From Rhyacophila brunnea (taxonomy: Eukaryota > Arthropoda > Insecta > Trichoptera > Rhyacophilidae), in contig JAGYXB010000018.1 in NCBI GenBank assembly GCA_022495005.1, forward strand, positions 62,001 through 126,000: a stretch of DNA of 64,000 bases, in the 5' to 3' direction. Below are positions 47,745 through 58,310 of this stretch, piece by piece. Below the pieces are notes generated by a model. That model saw only the letters and a program-made list of their open reading frames with translations, had not been told where the DNA came from and did no database searches. A program made the translations under genes and the position numbers. Position 1 is the first letter of the stretch, and each line of letters opens with the position of its first letter.

Positions 47745-48011
47745 CAGGCAACCGATCTCGAGCGTGGAAGAATATGAGTTAAACAATAATACCTCATTCT
47801 AAGTTTTTACTTTGTTCTGACAATGCTTTCGGTTTATGCACGGATGCTTATTCAATATTGGTGTATTTGAAGGTTGCAACATACACTATTGCAAGTCTAT
47901 AATGTATGGCTCGTGTTCGTAGGACACTCACACTTTCAAAACCTTGCTTCAAAATGTAGTGTATTAGGGATATAGCCTATCTGAAATCTATGTATTAATC
48001 TGTTCTTAGGT
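47745..48011 (+). repeat. Repeat U, copy 2
   Basis: Matches 41180-41437 with ACCGATCTCGAGCGTG, TTCAATATTGGTGTATTTGA and ATGTATTAATCTGTTCT. It carries a short insertion relative to copy 1 near 47935-47965. Confidence 0.65.
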
Positions 48012-48179
48012 TTAAGTACATAATCCACATTAATGAAATCAATTTATATCAACGATGAAATTGTAATAATTATTACTTCACCGATACATATTTTGGTTTG
48101 TTATAGATTATCTGCCTACGCCACTGTTCAGTTATATCGATTACTATAATGTGGAGCAATATTACCCAATAGAATTCAC

Positions 48180-48420
48180 TTAACGGCCCACGTGCTCGTC
48201 GTAGGTCGAAATTGAGTTTTTATTGTATTTTCAAACCATGATCCTGGACACTCCTTAAACGTTGTAGATAATCTATTTATATAATTTTGAAGCATTTGAT
48301 GAATGCATAAAGTATTTTTATTACATAAAATAGTATTCTTTTAAACCTCTCGCTCTAATGTTTCAGAATATAGTCATATTTTAAAAAAATTATGTTAACG
48401 CGCGTGTTTGAACATGTACC
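48180..48420 (+). mobile_element. Family P2 element, internally deleted
   Basis: Begins after TTAA (48180-48183) with CGGCCCACGTGCTCGTCG and follows the 20.4 kb copy to about 48380. It then jumps to the family's right end, ending TTTGAACATGTACC at 48420. About 440 bp are missing from the middle, plus a 28 bp gap near 48293. No clear TTAA follows at the right. Confidence 0.75.
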
Positions 48421-48445
48421 TAACCTAATTTTTAAATTTTTTTTT

Positions 48446-49136
48446 TTAAACGGTACATGTTCAAACACGCGCGTTAATATCATTTTACTCCCTTCTTCAA
48501 TTTTAGTTTGTCAATTTATGGCTACGGCCGTATGTTTTAGCTGAACCACTGGGGAATGACAAAAGAAATGGCGTATTTCAAAAAAACACTACCTTATTCT
48601 TAGGTCAATAATTATTATAAAGCAATTATTATTCATAAGATGTTTATCACACTTGAATGGTCAAAGACATAGCTTATAATAAGTATCTTTAGAATCATCT
48701 TCAAATGTGTTAATCTTGTCGATTTTTTGAATAATAAAATGCCTAATTCTTGTCAAATTTGGGATCATAGAGATTATCAATGTAATTTTATATCGTGAAT
48801 ATTTTACAAAAATTATCTCGTAATAAATTATACTAATGGTTTTATAAATGCGTTTAAAAATTAATAAATGTAAAAAATCTTAACACCACTGCACAGTTAT
48901 GTACCGAAATATGACTATATTCTAAAACATTAGAGCGAGAGGTTTAAAAGAATACTATTTTATGTAACAAAAATACTTTATGCAGTCATCAAATGTTTAA
49001 AATAACTATAAAGGATAATAAGGCTTCAAAATTATATAAATAGATTATCTACAACGTTTAAGGAGTGTCCAGGATCATTGTTTGAAAATACAATAAAAAG
49101 TCAATTTTGACCTTCGACGAGCATGTCCCCCCTTAA
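48446..49136 (-). mobile_element. Family P2 element, full inverted copy (682 bp)
   Basis: The element spans 48451-49132. It starts CGGTACATGTTCAAACACGC and ends GAGCATGTCCCCCC. TTAA is at 48446-48449 (one base from the start) and 49133-49136. It is nearly identical in reverse to 20434-21113, and it faces the deleted copy 30 bp upstream, so right ends meet. Confidence 0.8.
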
Positions 49137-49862
49137 AACATGCTCACTTGACGGCATAGAACTTTCCTTAGATGGTTCTGGTCATTACTAATTGCCGTAT
49201 GTTCATTAGCGGTTGGCTAAGAAAATTGATAAAAAAAACTCAATCACTTATTAAGGAACTAAATAAAATATTTTTATCCTAATCACAAATATCTACTTAC
49301 GCCTTTTTTATGAAATGCATTTTTATTCTTTTGGCATTAAGTTTATAAGAGTATTTTTTTATATTGGCAATATACAAGTATGTATTGCAACCGCTGACAA
49401 TAATTTACTTTGAAAAATTTGTCAAGATAACAAGATATGGTCATGTTAATCGAAAATATACCTGCTTTATTTTTTTTAAAGCAACCTTTGATAGATTAGT
49501 AAACCCCTACGTGTGAAAAATAAATCAATCAAGCTTTTAACCAGTCGGTGATTATTGGCTAATGCTATAACACCTACTAAAAGAAATAGCTTTTAATTTT
49601 TCTTAATTACATATTAAAAATATATATATATCCGTCGTTTATTAAGTTCATGTAATATATTAGAAAAATGACTAAATAAAGAGTTTTGGTAATTAATTAT
49701 TGAGTATATTTATTGTATCTATATTAAATATATAAATTATCTTACAGAAAAAAATTGATAACTTATTACTTCAGGTTTATTTTATTAATATATTATTAAT
49801 ATTATGTCGTGCAAAAATATCATATTTTATAGAGAAAAAATATTGAAAATGATATCTTTGGG
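49137..49862. other. AT-rich DNA, nothing recognised
   Basis: No gene seen. Confidence 0.35.
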
Positions 49863-50262
49863 TTACATGTAAGTTATACGTATGCAGTTCATCGTTGGAC
49901 ACTTATTTGTGTGCCGCAGTACGTGAAACGTGAGTTCGTATAACATTTTATCTAATGACGAGTTCTTCGTTGAACATTTCACCGTGGAATACATTAATTG
50001 TACGTATCTTACAAAATGCTGCGATAGTTTGCAAATAGTACCGTTCCAATAAGATTAACCCTTACCTAACCTAACCTAGTAAAGACATCTCATAAAATTA
50101 GCTACATGTTGTAGCAAACGTACAAATATACTCCACGTTGAAATGTTCAACGAAGAACTCGTCATTTGATTAAATGTTACACGAACTCATGTTTTACGTA
50201 CTGCGGCGCACGAATAAGACGTGTCCTGTGGTGAACTGTTTACGTACATATTTCCGGATACG
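49863..50262. mobile_element. Palindromic MITE with telomere-like loop, copy 2
   Basis: 400 bp, same ends (TTACATGTAAGTTATACG at left, TTTCCGGATACG at right) and same loop with TTACCTAACCTAACC as the 39.9 kb copy. It carries a small insertion near 50094. No clear target duplication remains. Confidence 0.8.
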
Positions 50263-51219
50263 ATAAATACATATCTATAACGGGACAAGAAGTTAGTGTC
50301 TATAGATGAATATTGGTGTGGTAAAATTGTTCACATGTAGATCATAATATAACTACGCTGGAGTTCTTTTAATCGCATGAAAATAATGTTCATATTATTA
50401 TAATACCGACATTACATTAAAATCTTGATAAAATAAATTAGTTTCTAATTGATTGAGTACACATATTCCATGGAAATAAGGGGAATTAATGGTTTGGGAT
50501 ACCACTGTGGTGGATACACTCACGACATCTTGTCTGAATATATCAGTATATTTATTAAGTATATTAATAATTCAATAAATAAAAAATAATATGTTCAATA
50601 GTACTTACTATGGCGATTAGATACTTAAATAACTTATATGAATGTTTTGAATACTTTTTTCAAAGGTTAAATTTCATACGCAGTTGCCCAATATGAAATT
50701 TTCCGCATTCTCTCAGTCATTTACTGTAGCGAGGTCAACTAAATAATACGCTCGTGCGAAAAAAATCCTTCAGGGGTTGCGTAGGAGTTCAGACACAGAT
50801 TGCAATACTAAATGGACATTGGATAGTACTTGCTAAGTAATAAATCGAAATATTTGAAATGAAATATAACCATAGAATTGATACTCCCACATTATTCATT
50901 ACATTGAAAAGATCCATCGTCACGTTAAACCAAATACCTACTTACATAATATTATTATCTACCATTGTAAGTAAAATTGTATTTTTCAGTTTTTAAGATA
51001 GATGTAAGTAGATTTCATGGTGTATTTTATATTACTTCCAAAAAAAAATTGCATAAATATAAGATAAACTTTAATTGGTAAGATCACAGAGATAAATACA
51101 ATAAAATAGTAGTGTGGAAATGCGACGTCTTTATTACGTAATGAAATGTCGTCGTGTTTTAAGTCGTGTATACAAATTTCACGTCACAAACATTATTAAC
51201 AATAATAACAGATAATAAT
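50263..51219. other. AT-rich DNA, nothing recognised
   Basis: No gene seen. Confidence 0.35.
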
Positions 51220-51431
51220 TGTTAGTTCCTAGGGCGGCTCTCGTGGTGCAGTGCGTAAGGCTCTTGCCTTCCACCCGATAGTTCCTGGGTTCCATTCCCG
51301 GTCAGAACACACAATATTTATGTGTTTTTCTGAAAGCCTGGGTGTTTGTGATTGTTCAAAATTACTAACAACCACCTTGTACGAAAAAGCAAGGATATGG
51401 TTATTAATAATTTAAAAAAAAATGTTAGTTC
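51220..51431 (+). mobile_element. SINE-C with 9 bp target duplication
   Basis: TGTTAGTTC at 51220-51228 and 51423-51431 brackets a 194 bp insertion. The tRNA-like head GGCTCTCGTGGTGCAGTGCG carries an A-box-like TGGTGCAGTGCGTAAGG and a B-box GGTTCCATTCC. A unique body follows, with an A-rich 3' end before the second duplication. Only copy in the window. The clean duplication supports recent retroposition. Confidence 0.85.
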
Positions 51432-51790
51432 TTTAAAATTAATCTAGGTAAAAAAATATAAAGGAAAGACTTAGACTATAGATAAATTTACCAAACCTAC
51501 CTTAGACCTGTGCTTGTTAACCAGTATGTCGCAAAACCAAAACTTTTTAATTTTAAAATTAGGTAGGTATGTTACAAAATCTTGAATAATTAAAAAGTAT
51601 ACTTTATTACTATACTTATTCAGCCGCACGTACCAAAAACAAAGCTGGTCATTTTTTTCTAATCGAATTAAGTTTATGAAAAATTTTCTATAAAAAAATG
51701 TCATCGTTATAATATAATATATATGGTTAATAAAACTTAAATGCCAAAACTAATAGAGAGTTAGGGATAACCGACTGTTTTAATCAGTGT
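51432..51790. other. AT-rich DNA, nothing recognised
   Basis: No gene seen. Confidence 0.35.
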
Positions 51791-53793
51791 CTAGTATAGG
51801 GGTTGCGAACCTATGATACGCATGTCACATGTGGCACGCGCGGTAATTATGCTGGCGCGTAAAAAAATCTTAGATGAAATCAATTTTATAAAATAAATTT
51901 GCATTTTTACATTGGCTATTCTTCATCATACTTGCTATATTGCACTCGAGTCGGCCGAACGGTCGTCATTGTAATAATATGGACAAGCATTTGGCTTAAA
52001 TGGTTTGTCACCAGTAAATGTTTTTGGGTTGTCATAGATTCTAATTGTAAATGCATTGCAGTGGCATTTAAATAGATTTTTATTAGAGTATTTTTAAAGT
52101 TGTTAAATTTCTAATAAAACAAGTTTTATGATGTAAATCACTTATCATCACTTTTCTCACCAGCATGATATTTTGGGTGGTTATACATTCTACTTGTAAA
52201 TTTAGAAATATATTATAATAACTATTATTATCAAGTATTTGTTGTGGTTTTTCTAACGAATACCTATGTGTGTTAAACTGTTCAAATCTTCTGCTTGTAT
52301 GACAACAAATATCGAATTTAATTGAGGTTTCACCAATATGTGTCATATTATCACATAAGATTAAACATTATAGGCATGGTATGACGACGGCAGATCGGAA
52401 ATCAACCAAATAATGTTAATAAATGCATACACACAGGTTAATGATCTATGGTGAGGAAATCCTGGGAGAATACCAATGCGGCTTCCGACCAAATAGATCC
52501 ACCATAGATCACATCCATCTCATGAGGCAAACTATGGAGAAAGTGCACGAATACAACCTGACACTCCACTACCTGTTTATTGATTTTAAACAAGCTTTCG
52601 ACAGCGTGAATAGGGATAAAATTCTACAAAGCCTAAAAATACTGGGAATTCCCTTAAAACTAGTAAAGCTAATAAAAACCACACTGACGGATACTCAAGC
52701 AGTTGTCAGTGTGCAAAATAAGCAAACTGAAAGTTTCAAAATTGAATCAGGTGTGAGACAAGGGGATGCGCTATCCACTATGGTATTTAACCTTGTGGTG
52801 GAATCTATAGCTCGTAAAACCAACATAAGAGGACGGGTAGATAACAATACAACGCAGATGTGCGCTTGTGCTGACGACATAGTAATTACAAGCAAATCCA
52901 AATAGAAGATGATCGACCATGGTGGCACTATGAAAATAAAAGCAGAAAACACTGGGCTGCATAAAAACCAGTCAAAAACTAAGTATATGGTCAGCACACG
53001 CGATTAAGTACTGCTGCAGAATATAGACATCGAACAGCATGCATATGAAGGGGTGGAGAAGTTCACGTATCTCGGATCCAGCCTAAATACCCAAAATAAG
53101 ACAGCAGAGGAGATAAAAATCCGCCTTATCTCCGGGAATAAATGCTGGCATGTCTGCAAGCAACTGGTGGGGTCAAAAATTCTAGGCCGAAGAAGTAAAC
53201 TTCTAATTTATAAAACATTTATAAGGCCAGTGGTCACTTATGGCTGTGAGACTTGGTGCTTAACTCAAAACGAGAAAAAGAAATCAGCTGTCTTCGAGCG
53301 CAAAATACTCCGCAAAATCTTTGGACCCACGTTGGAAAATGGGAACTACAGAATGAAAATGAACCACAGGTTGGAAAAGCTGATTGAACAGCAAACAATC
53401 ATAAGATATTGTAAGTCCCAAAGGTTACGATGGGCGGGACATGTGGAGAGAATGCCTGAAGTTAGAGCGCCAAGGATCATGACAAAGTGGCTACCCCAAC
53501 GGAGAGACCCAGAGGCCGTGTAAGAAGGAGATGGGCTGACGCCGTAGAAGTGGATTGGCTTCATATAGGAAGACCCGGTAACTGGAAAAGTGTGGCGAGA
53601 GACCGGAGTGAGTGGAGAGCGGTTGTGGAGGAGGCCAAATCTTACCCCGGGATGTAGCGCCGTGGAAGAAGAAACATACACACAATGCAGTTCCTAATTT
53701 ATAATTTACCCCCAATATTAGCCATTGGCACGCCACTCCTTATTACGAATATTTTGGCACGTACATATAAAAAGGTTCGCCATCGCTAGTATA
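51791..53793. mobile_element. hAT element, about 2 kb, carrying a LINE fragment
   Basis: A perfect 8 bp duplication CTAGTATA at 51791-51798 and 53786-53793 flanks an element whose ends read inward GGGGTTGCGAACCT and CGATGGCGAACCT. An 8 bp duplication and a GCGAACC-type end fit the hAT superfamily (Buster-like by end sequence, inference). No hAT transposase is visible in 51870-52420. The centre is filled by a LINE fragment, so either the LINE landed in a non-autonomous copy or it replaced the middle. Confidence 0.85.
52423..53690 (+). pseudogene. CFDP2-type LINE, reverse transcriptase to 3' end, broken
   Basis: One frame runs with interruptions from about 52423. It carries YQCGFRPNRSTIDHIHLMRQ, FIDFKQAFDSVNRDKI (palm motif with catalytic Asp), GVRQGDALSTMVFNLV and ACADDIVITSKS (catalytic ADD, with the usual Tyr before it replaced by Cys). 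A stop follows at 52903-52905 and another, in the same frame, at 53005-53007. It continues with KFTYLGSSLNTQNK, TYGCETWCLTQNE and RLRWAGHVERMPEVRAPRIM. A shift near 53505 moves the tail (RRRWADAVEVDWLHIGRPGN) to another frame, ending at 53654-53656. The 5' endonuclease is missing. Two stops and one shift in an otherwise well-kept sequence suggest a fairly young copy. The 6.97-7.32 kb fragment is the same family. Confidence 0.9.
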
Positions 53794-54299
53794 ATATAAA
53801 TAGATCAAGTATCCAATATAATAAGTAATTAAGTCAAATTAGGAAACTTGCACCGTACTAAATTTTATACACTCGTTGAAAAAATGCCAAAGAAATTGTC
53901 TAGGAATGTAATAAAATAACTGTTGTTTATTCATAGTCACACACTTGTGAGTGTCCTTATATAGAAAAATCGATCGAAACAAGTTAAGAAATCTATTGAC
54001 AGTTCTCATATAAATTGTTCTTGATTAATAAGCGGTATATCGTCCAACACTTTACGCTGCAATAACTCTTACGATACCGTACCCAGCAATCATAAAGCCT
54101 GTTCAGATGAGAGCTTAATTTTATATAATATTTGCACGGTGCAGATTTATTTCTTAGAAATCATTAATAACTACTTTTATGAAATTAAACTTTAATGATT
54201 TTGGATTTTCAATAGGTACCCATTACGTAAAATATAGTAAATTTTATCTACTAATAGACCAAAAACATTATCATCATCATCTTCAGCCTGAATCAAGTC
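53794..54299. other. AT-rich DNA, nothing recognised
   Basis: No gene seen. Confidence 0.35.
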
Positions 54300-54880
54300 A
54301 CTATCGATGGAAACCTTAATCTATTTTCATTCTTATTGGTCATGTGAGTTGCGTTACCACCACAGAAAATAACAAACATAGATCCCTCCAAACCAACTCA
54401 CCCAACACTGCACTAGATCTTAATTAAGCGTATTACGAGGGCCTACATCTGGGTGTGACGCATCAGCAGTTTTTTTACGTCTGGGAATGTCTCAGGAGCA
54501 GATAACTAAGACTGGGGTCGCCATGTCACGAATTGAAATGGATGAGTCTACAGAAGAGTCGGGACTATCTCGCTCCCCATACGACGCTGCAAATTTCTCA
54601 AATGCCACAAAGTTGGCCTCGGTTGCTACCAGATCTCCATGACCAATTGGCCGTGTGAGGACGGACCCTGGCAAACAGCTCCGCTCGTTCTAATTCCATA
54701 AGCGGGCAATCCCAGAGGATATGTTCAACATCTTAGTGGTCATGCCCGCAGGTACAACCCGGCCCATCTACTATCAAGTCAAACTCGTGGAGTCTGGCGG
54801 CGAAGTTGCCATGGCCGGTGAGGAACTGGCTAATCCAGTGCAAAGGTTGGAGTCTTCTAGTTTGGTACCTGCAGAATAGA
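54300..54880 (-). pseudogene. Antisense LINE C-terminus and 3' untranslated region
   Basis: The minus strand from about 54870 reads SQFLTGHGNFAARLHEFDLI, VDGPGCTCGHD, a stop, then DVEHILWDCPLMELERAEL. LTGHG..A.L..F, C-x-C-G and H(I/V)L.(D/E)CP are standard in the C-terminal region of R1/Jockey-like LINEs, after the reverse transcriptase and RNase H-like parts. A frame change then leads through VATEANFVAFEKFAASYGER to a stop near 54492. The untranslated part to about 54300 matches 46790-46970. Broken and 5'-truncated. Confidence 0.8.
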
Positions 54881-54917
54881 GTTAGAAAAATAAAAAATTC
54901 TAATTATTAAATATAAT

Positions 54918-55055
54918 AGTACACAAAAAACCAAGCTAATACGGACATACAAATCCATCCGCAACAAGACGCCGCATTTTTTTAAACATTACAAAATTGA
55001 CCTTTGTGGCGACCAGGATGGATGGCTTGATGAACTTAACAGCTGGTTGGATCGA
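54918..55055 (+). repeat. Repeat V, copy 3
   Basis: CTAATACGGACATAC, CCGCAACAAGACGCCGCATT and GGATGGATGGC match the copies at 44.4 and 46.6 kb. Confidence 0.6.
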
Positions 55056-55964
55056 GGATAGATTAATAAGATAGACGTGCAAAAATCATTCATCGTAGAC
55101 CAAGACTTTTAAGCTAATTTTGGTTTATTACACAATGACAATAATGCAAAAAAATTTCAGAAATATAAACCCCGCTGAGTGTGCTCAAATATTAAGAATA
55201 TTGAATACGCATTTCGTTTACATGAACTTTAATGCATATTGTGATACTGACGTAACTATTAAAAATAACATTGTCTTTAACTCGTGTTTAAATTTGACCG
55301 ATGATCCAGCAAACTATAGGTCTACATATTGGATATTTTTAATCACTTGGGCACCACCTAATTACTTAATTTATCTTCGAGATTACGCGTTGTGTACATT
55401 TCCACTTAAACGTAAAGCTAAATAATACTCAATTGAGACTTCGTAGCTTAATAATAATAAAAAAATCGGTGTGTAAAACAAAATAAAATAATCGCACACC
55501 GCGTTAGTCAAAATTCACATCAACCAAAAATATTTAAACAGTTAGAAAATAGTTTTCACATAAACTAAATATGTAATACCAAACAAAAGTAACGTACCTA
55601 CCACACTTCAAAATATTAAGCTTAGTTTTGACAACTAATCACATATAAAAAGGAGTAAGTACAATTCACAATGCGAAAAAAGATTTTTCACCAAGCAAAA
55701 TATACCATAATCTTTATTCTATGGTCACTATGGTCGGCCATGATCACATCATTGTGCGAGACGTCATGTTTCAGATCTTTCAAAAAATAAAGTATGATAT
55801 AAGATAGAACGATAGACGTTTCAATAGCCCCATATCAATAAAAACTAGAATAAAGAAGGGCCACTTATTCGAGTGCCGCTGGCTTTTTTCTAGACACTTT
55901 AGCTTATACCACTAAATAAATTATACAATTATTTCTCGTTGTTTTTATTTTATTTCGGCCAACA
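55056..55964. other. Unassigned DNA with a 101-codon open frame
   Basis: A plus-strand frame at 55120-55425 starts MVYYTMTIMQKNFRNINPAE and ends with a lysine-rich tail. I recognise no domain and see no splice or promoter signals that would support it, so it is only a weak candidate. The rest is AT-rich. Confidence 0.25.
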
Positions 55965-55965
55965 A

Positions 55966-56037
55966 TAATAAATTCGTTTCCTAGGCAACGGAACAATTCT
56001 TCGAACATATAATAATAAATTCGCTGCCTAGGAAACC
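55966..56037 (+). repeat. Short direct repeat around CCTAGG
   Basis: AATAAATTCGTTTCCTAGGC and AATAAATTCGCTGCCTAGGA are about 43 bp apart and directly precede a tRNA-like segment. Confidence 0.55.
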
Positions 56038-56093
56038 GATTAAACTATAATATTGTACTGTATAATCGTCACGATTGCATTATCATATTGTGT

Positions 56094-56160
56094 CGTAAAG
56101 GCAGTGCGTTCGGCTGATAACCGAACAATCGTGGTTCGAATCCAATCGAGTGCGATTTTT
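56094..56160 (+). mobile_element. tRNA-like segment
   Basis: AAGGCAGTGCGTTCGGCTGA, an anticodon-arm-like CGGCTGATAACCG and a B-box GGTTCGAATCC are in tRNA order, but there is no pairing acceptor stem. Best read as a SINE head or tRNA pseudogene. Confidence 0.5.
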
Positions 56161-56552
56161 TCGTGTGAAAAAATAAATTATGTGTTACATGTCACACGCC
56201 AAAAATACACTCTGATCTGATTTTACAAACACGCCTAAAGGAGTTTAACTTAAAAAAAAAACATTGTAAACTTTGTCCAATTATGTTGACTGTTGGACAT
56301 CCATATTATGCATTGTGCATTGTGTACTTTCCTAAGTTTTTCGATATCTAATCATAATATCAACAGGAGAAAACAACATTATTTATAAGTGCAAGAACAT
56401 CAGTAATACTAATTTGGCAATCGCCAGACGTCTGTTTTAATTAAGTTAGTAATGGCATTTATTTTAATTGATCATAAAACAGATTGCCTCCTGATTTTTT
56501 CAATTGAAAGCACCTTATTAATTATAAGAAATAATTTTGCATGAATCATAGA

Positions 56553-56630
56553 CGAATCGATAGCTTAGGGGCAAACCACTCACCTGAAAAGTGAAAGTTG
56601 CAAATTTGAGTCCCCTTGTTTATATGCATT
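56553..56630 (+). mobile_element. tRNA-like segment
   Basis: ATCGATAGCTTAGGGGCAAA resembles an A-box region; ACTCACCTGAAAAGTG an anticodon arm (loop CTGAAAA); AATTTGAGTCCCC a weak B-box and arm. The acceptor stem is not convincing. Probably a worn SINE head. Confidence 0.4.
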
Positions 56631-57266
56631 AAAATATCAATATAATATATAACGTATTATTCTACTCTGTCTTCCTCTTTATGTCTTCCTTTAACCAGTG
56701 ATTGTAATTATTTTTTGAATTTGCAATTTTAAACAAGAATTTAATATTGCACCTGAAATTCAATATAGCCAGTTTAATATAATTTTCGCATGGCTATAAC
56801 ACAATGGCACCTGGTAGACTCATAATTGCGTGAATGAGCCGAAGAATTTTGCCGATACTGCGCCAGGGAAAATAAATCACATGTCGTGATTTGTTCGCTG
56901 GACTCTAGAGCAAGTCAGAGTCACGTTTTTGCAAACCGGTCGAAGCACGATGAAGCACGGTTAAAAGCGCACCTCCGGGAACGTTTTGCATTCATGACTT
57001 GCATTTTTAACACAATTTTTCTGAAGGTACTTATGCTAAATTTTAATTAACTACATATTGAATGCTGCATATTCGTGCATTTAATATTCACATTTAATGT
57101 TAGTCAATTCACATGTAAAAATCAGCTTTTTGGAAAACTTTATTCGTTTATTGGTTTAATTTAAAGACAATAAACAAACTACCTAAGTAGAGGAACTTTT
57201 TTTTATATATTTTACCTTAAAAGCATTAACTTTTAATTCATGATACATTTTCTATAACTAATAATA
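56631..57266. other. No gene recognised
   Basis: A GC-richer patch at about 56850-56990 has no match in the window. Confidence 0.35.
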
Positions 57267-57515
57267 CACACCCACGGTGGCCGCGCGGCTTAAGCGTTGG
57301 ACTATACGCCGTGGGTCCCAGGTTCGAATCCTGGGTATGACCAAGTACACAATATATTGTTTTTCAATGTGTGGATGGGTCAGAGTATGGACCCAATAGG
57401 TTGAGCAAGTGGCTGACATCCATTTCTCGTAAAAAACAAAATCTGTTAATACAAACCTCTACTCTATGGAGGCCCATATGATCCTATTAAGATCGGACAT
57501 GGTCGAATAATAATA
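57267..57515 (+). mobile_element. SINE-B copy, full length
   Basis: The head is CACGGTGGCCGCGCGGCTTA, with B-box GGTTCGAATCCTGGG. The body has TTGAGCAAGTGGCTGACATC and ATGGAGGCCCATATGATCCT; the end is AAGATCGGACATGGTCGAAT, followed by an (AAT)n tail. It is the best-preserved copy with the one at 37.4 kb. Confidence 0.85.
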
Positions 57516-58037
57516 AATAATAATAATACAATTAAAATCAACGTTTGTGATTTCTAAATATTGACTATTACCATGAAAGTACAACATATTATTAAAGTTT
57601 TAAAAGTTTTCGCTATCTATTTGTTCCTTTATAATTAAAAAAACAAATACATAATGATAGTACATACTTTCTGACCTTGTAGACTGTTTCAAATTGAGTA
57701 GAGTATCATTTTGTTATTTTAAAATGATCTGAAATAATACATTGGATATAATTCATCATGAGCAGCTAAAGTGGTCAAATATCAGCGGTGGAATGGTGAG
57801 GTGAGATGTTCGCATCTATATCAAACCATTATCAATCATGCGAGCTCAATCGAACGGTCAGTTAAGTATGATAACGACGCACATGTCTACATGTACGGAC
57901 TGGAACGGAGCCGGTAGAAATGGAACGATTTGTTACATAATATAGGCCATGTACCTAAATTCAACTATATTGTCTTTTCATTAAAATGCATATCTACGTA
58001 GTTTTAATTGACGTATTATTAATTTATGGTGGCGAAA
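57516..58037. other. No gene recognised
   Basis: AT-rich with a mixed patch at about 57780-57920. Nothing supported. Confidence 0.35.
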
Positions 58038-58310
58038 AGATCATTTGACAAATGAAAATGTACGTGCATAGAATGCCGGAGAAGTTACAAGAGAGGCGGG
58101 TTATGTACATATTCTCTGAGGGCAAAAGAAAACCTGCTCGGCCTTAATTGAGATGGTTAGACTGCGCCACAGGAGATTAATTTTAGAATTCTTGCCCAAA
58201 GTAACTGGAAAATATTGGTGCTGGAACGTCCAGGATGAAGAAAGATTTTGAAGGAGGTCAAAGCCAGCCATGGGTTATAATACTGTAAATGATGATTAGT
58301 TCATGCAAAC
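58038..58310 (+). pseudogene. LINE 3' end fragment
   Basis: Frames with breaks carry HRMPEKLQERRVMYIFSEGK, RPRLRW-like residues after a stop, and AQSNWKILVLERPG, followed by a 3' tail ATAATACTGTAAATGATGAT. Same family as the scrap at 3.9 kb. Typical 5'-truncated dead copy. Confidence 0.7.

Noticed and set aside
52695..52997. Minus-strand frames over the reverse transcriptase
   Set aside because: Shadows of the plus-strand coding sequence, whose motifs are unmistakable.
55120..55425. 101-codon frame as a real gene
   Set aside because: Plausible length and mixed residues, but no recognisable domain or gene context; kept only as a note.
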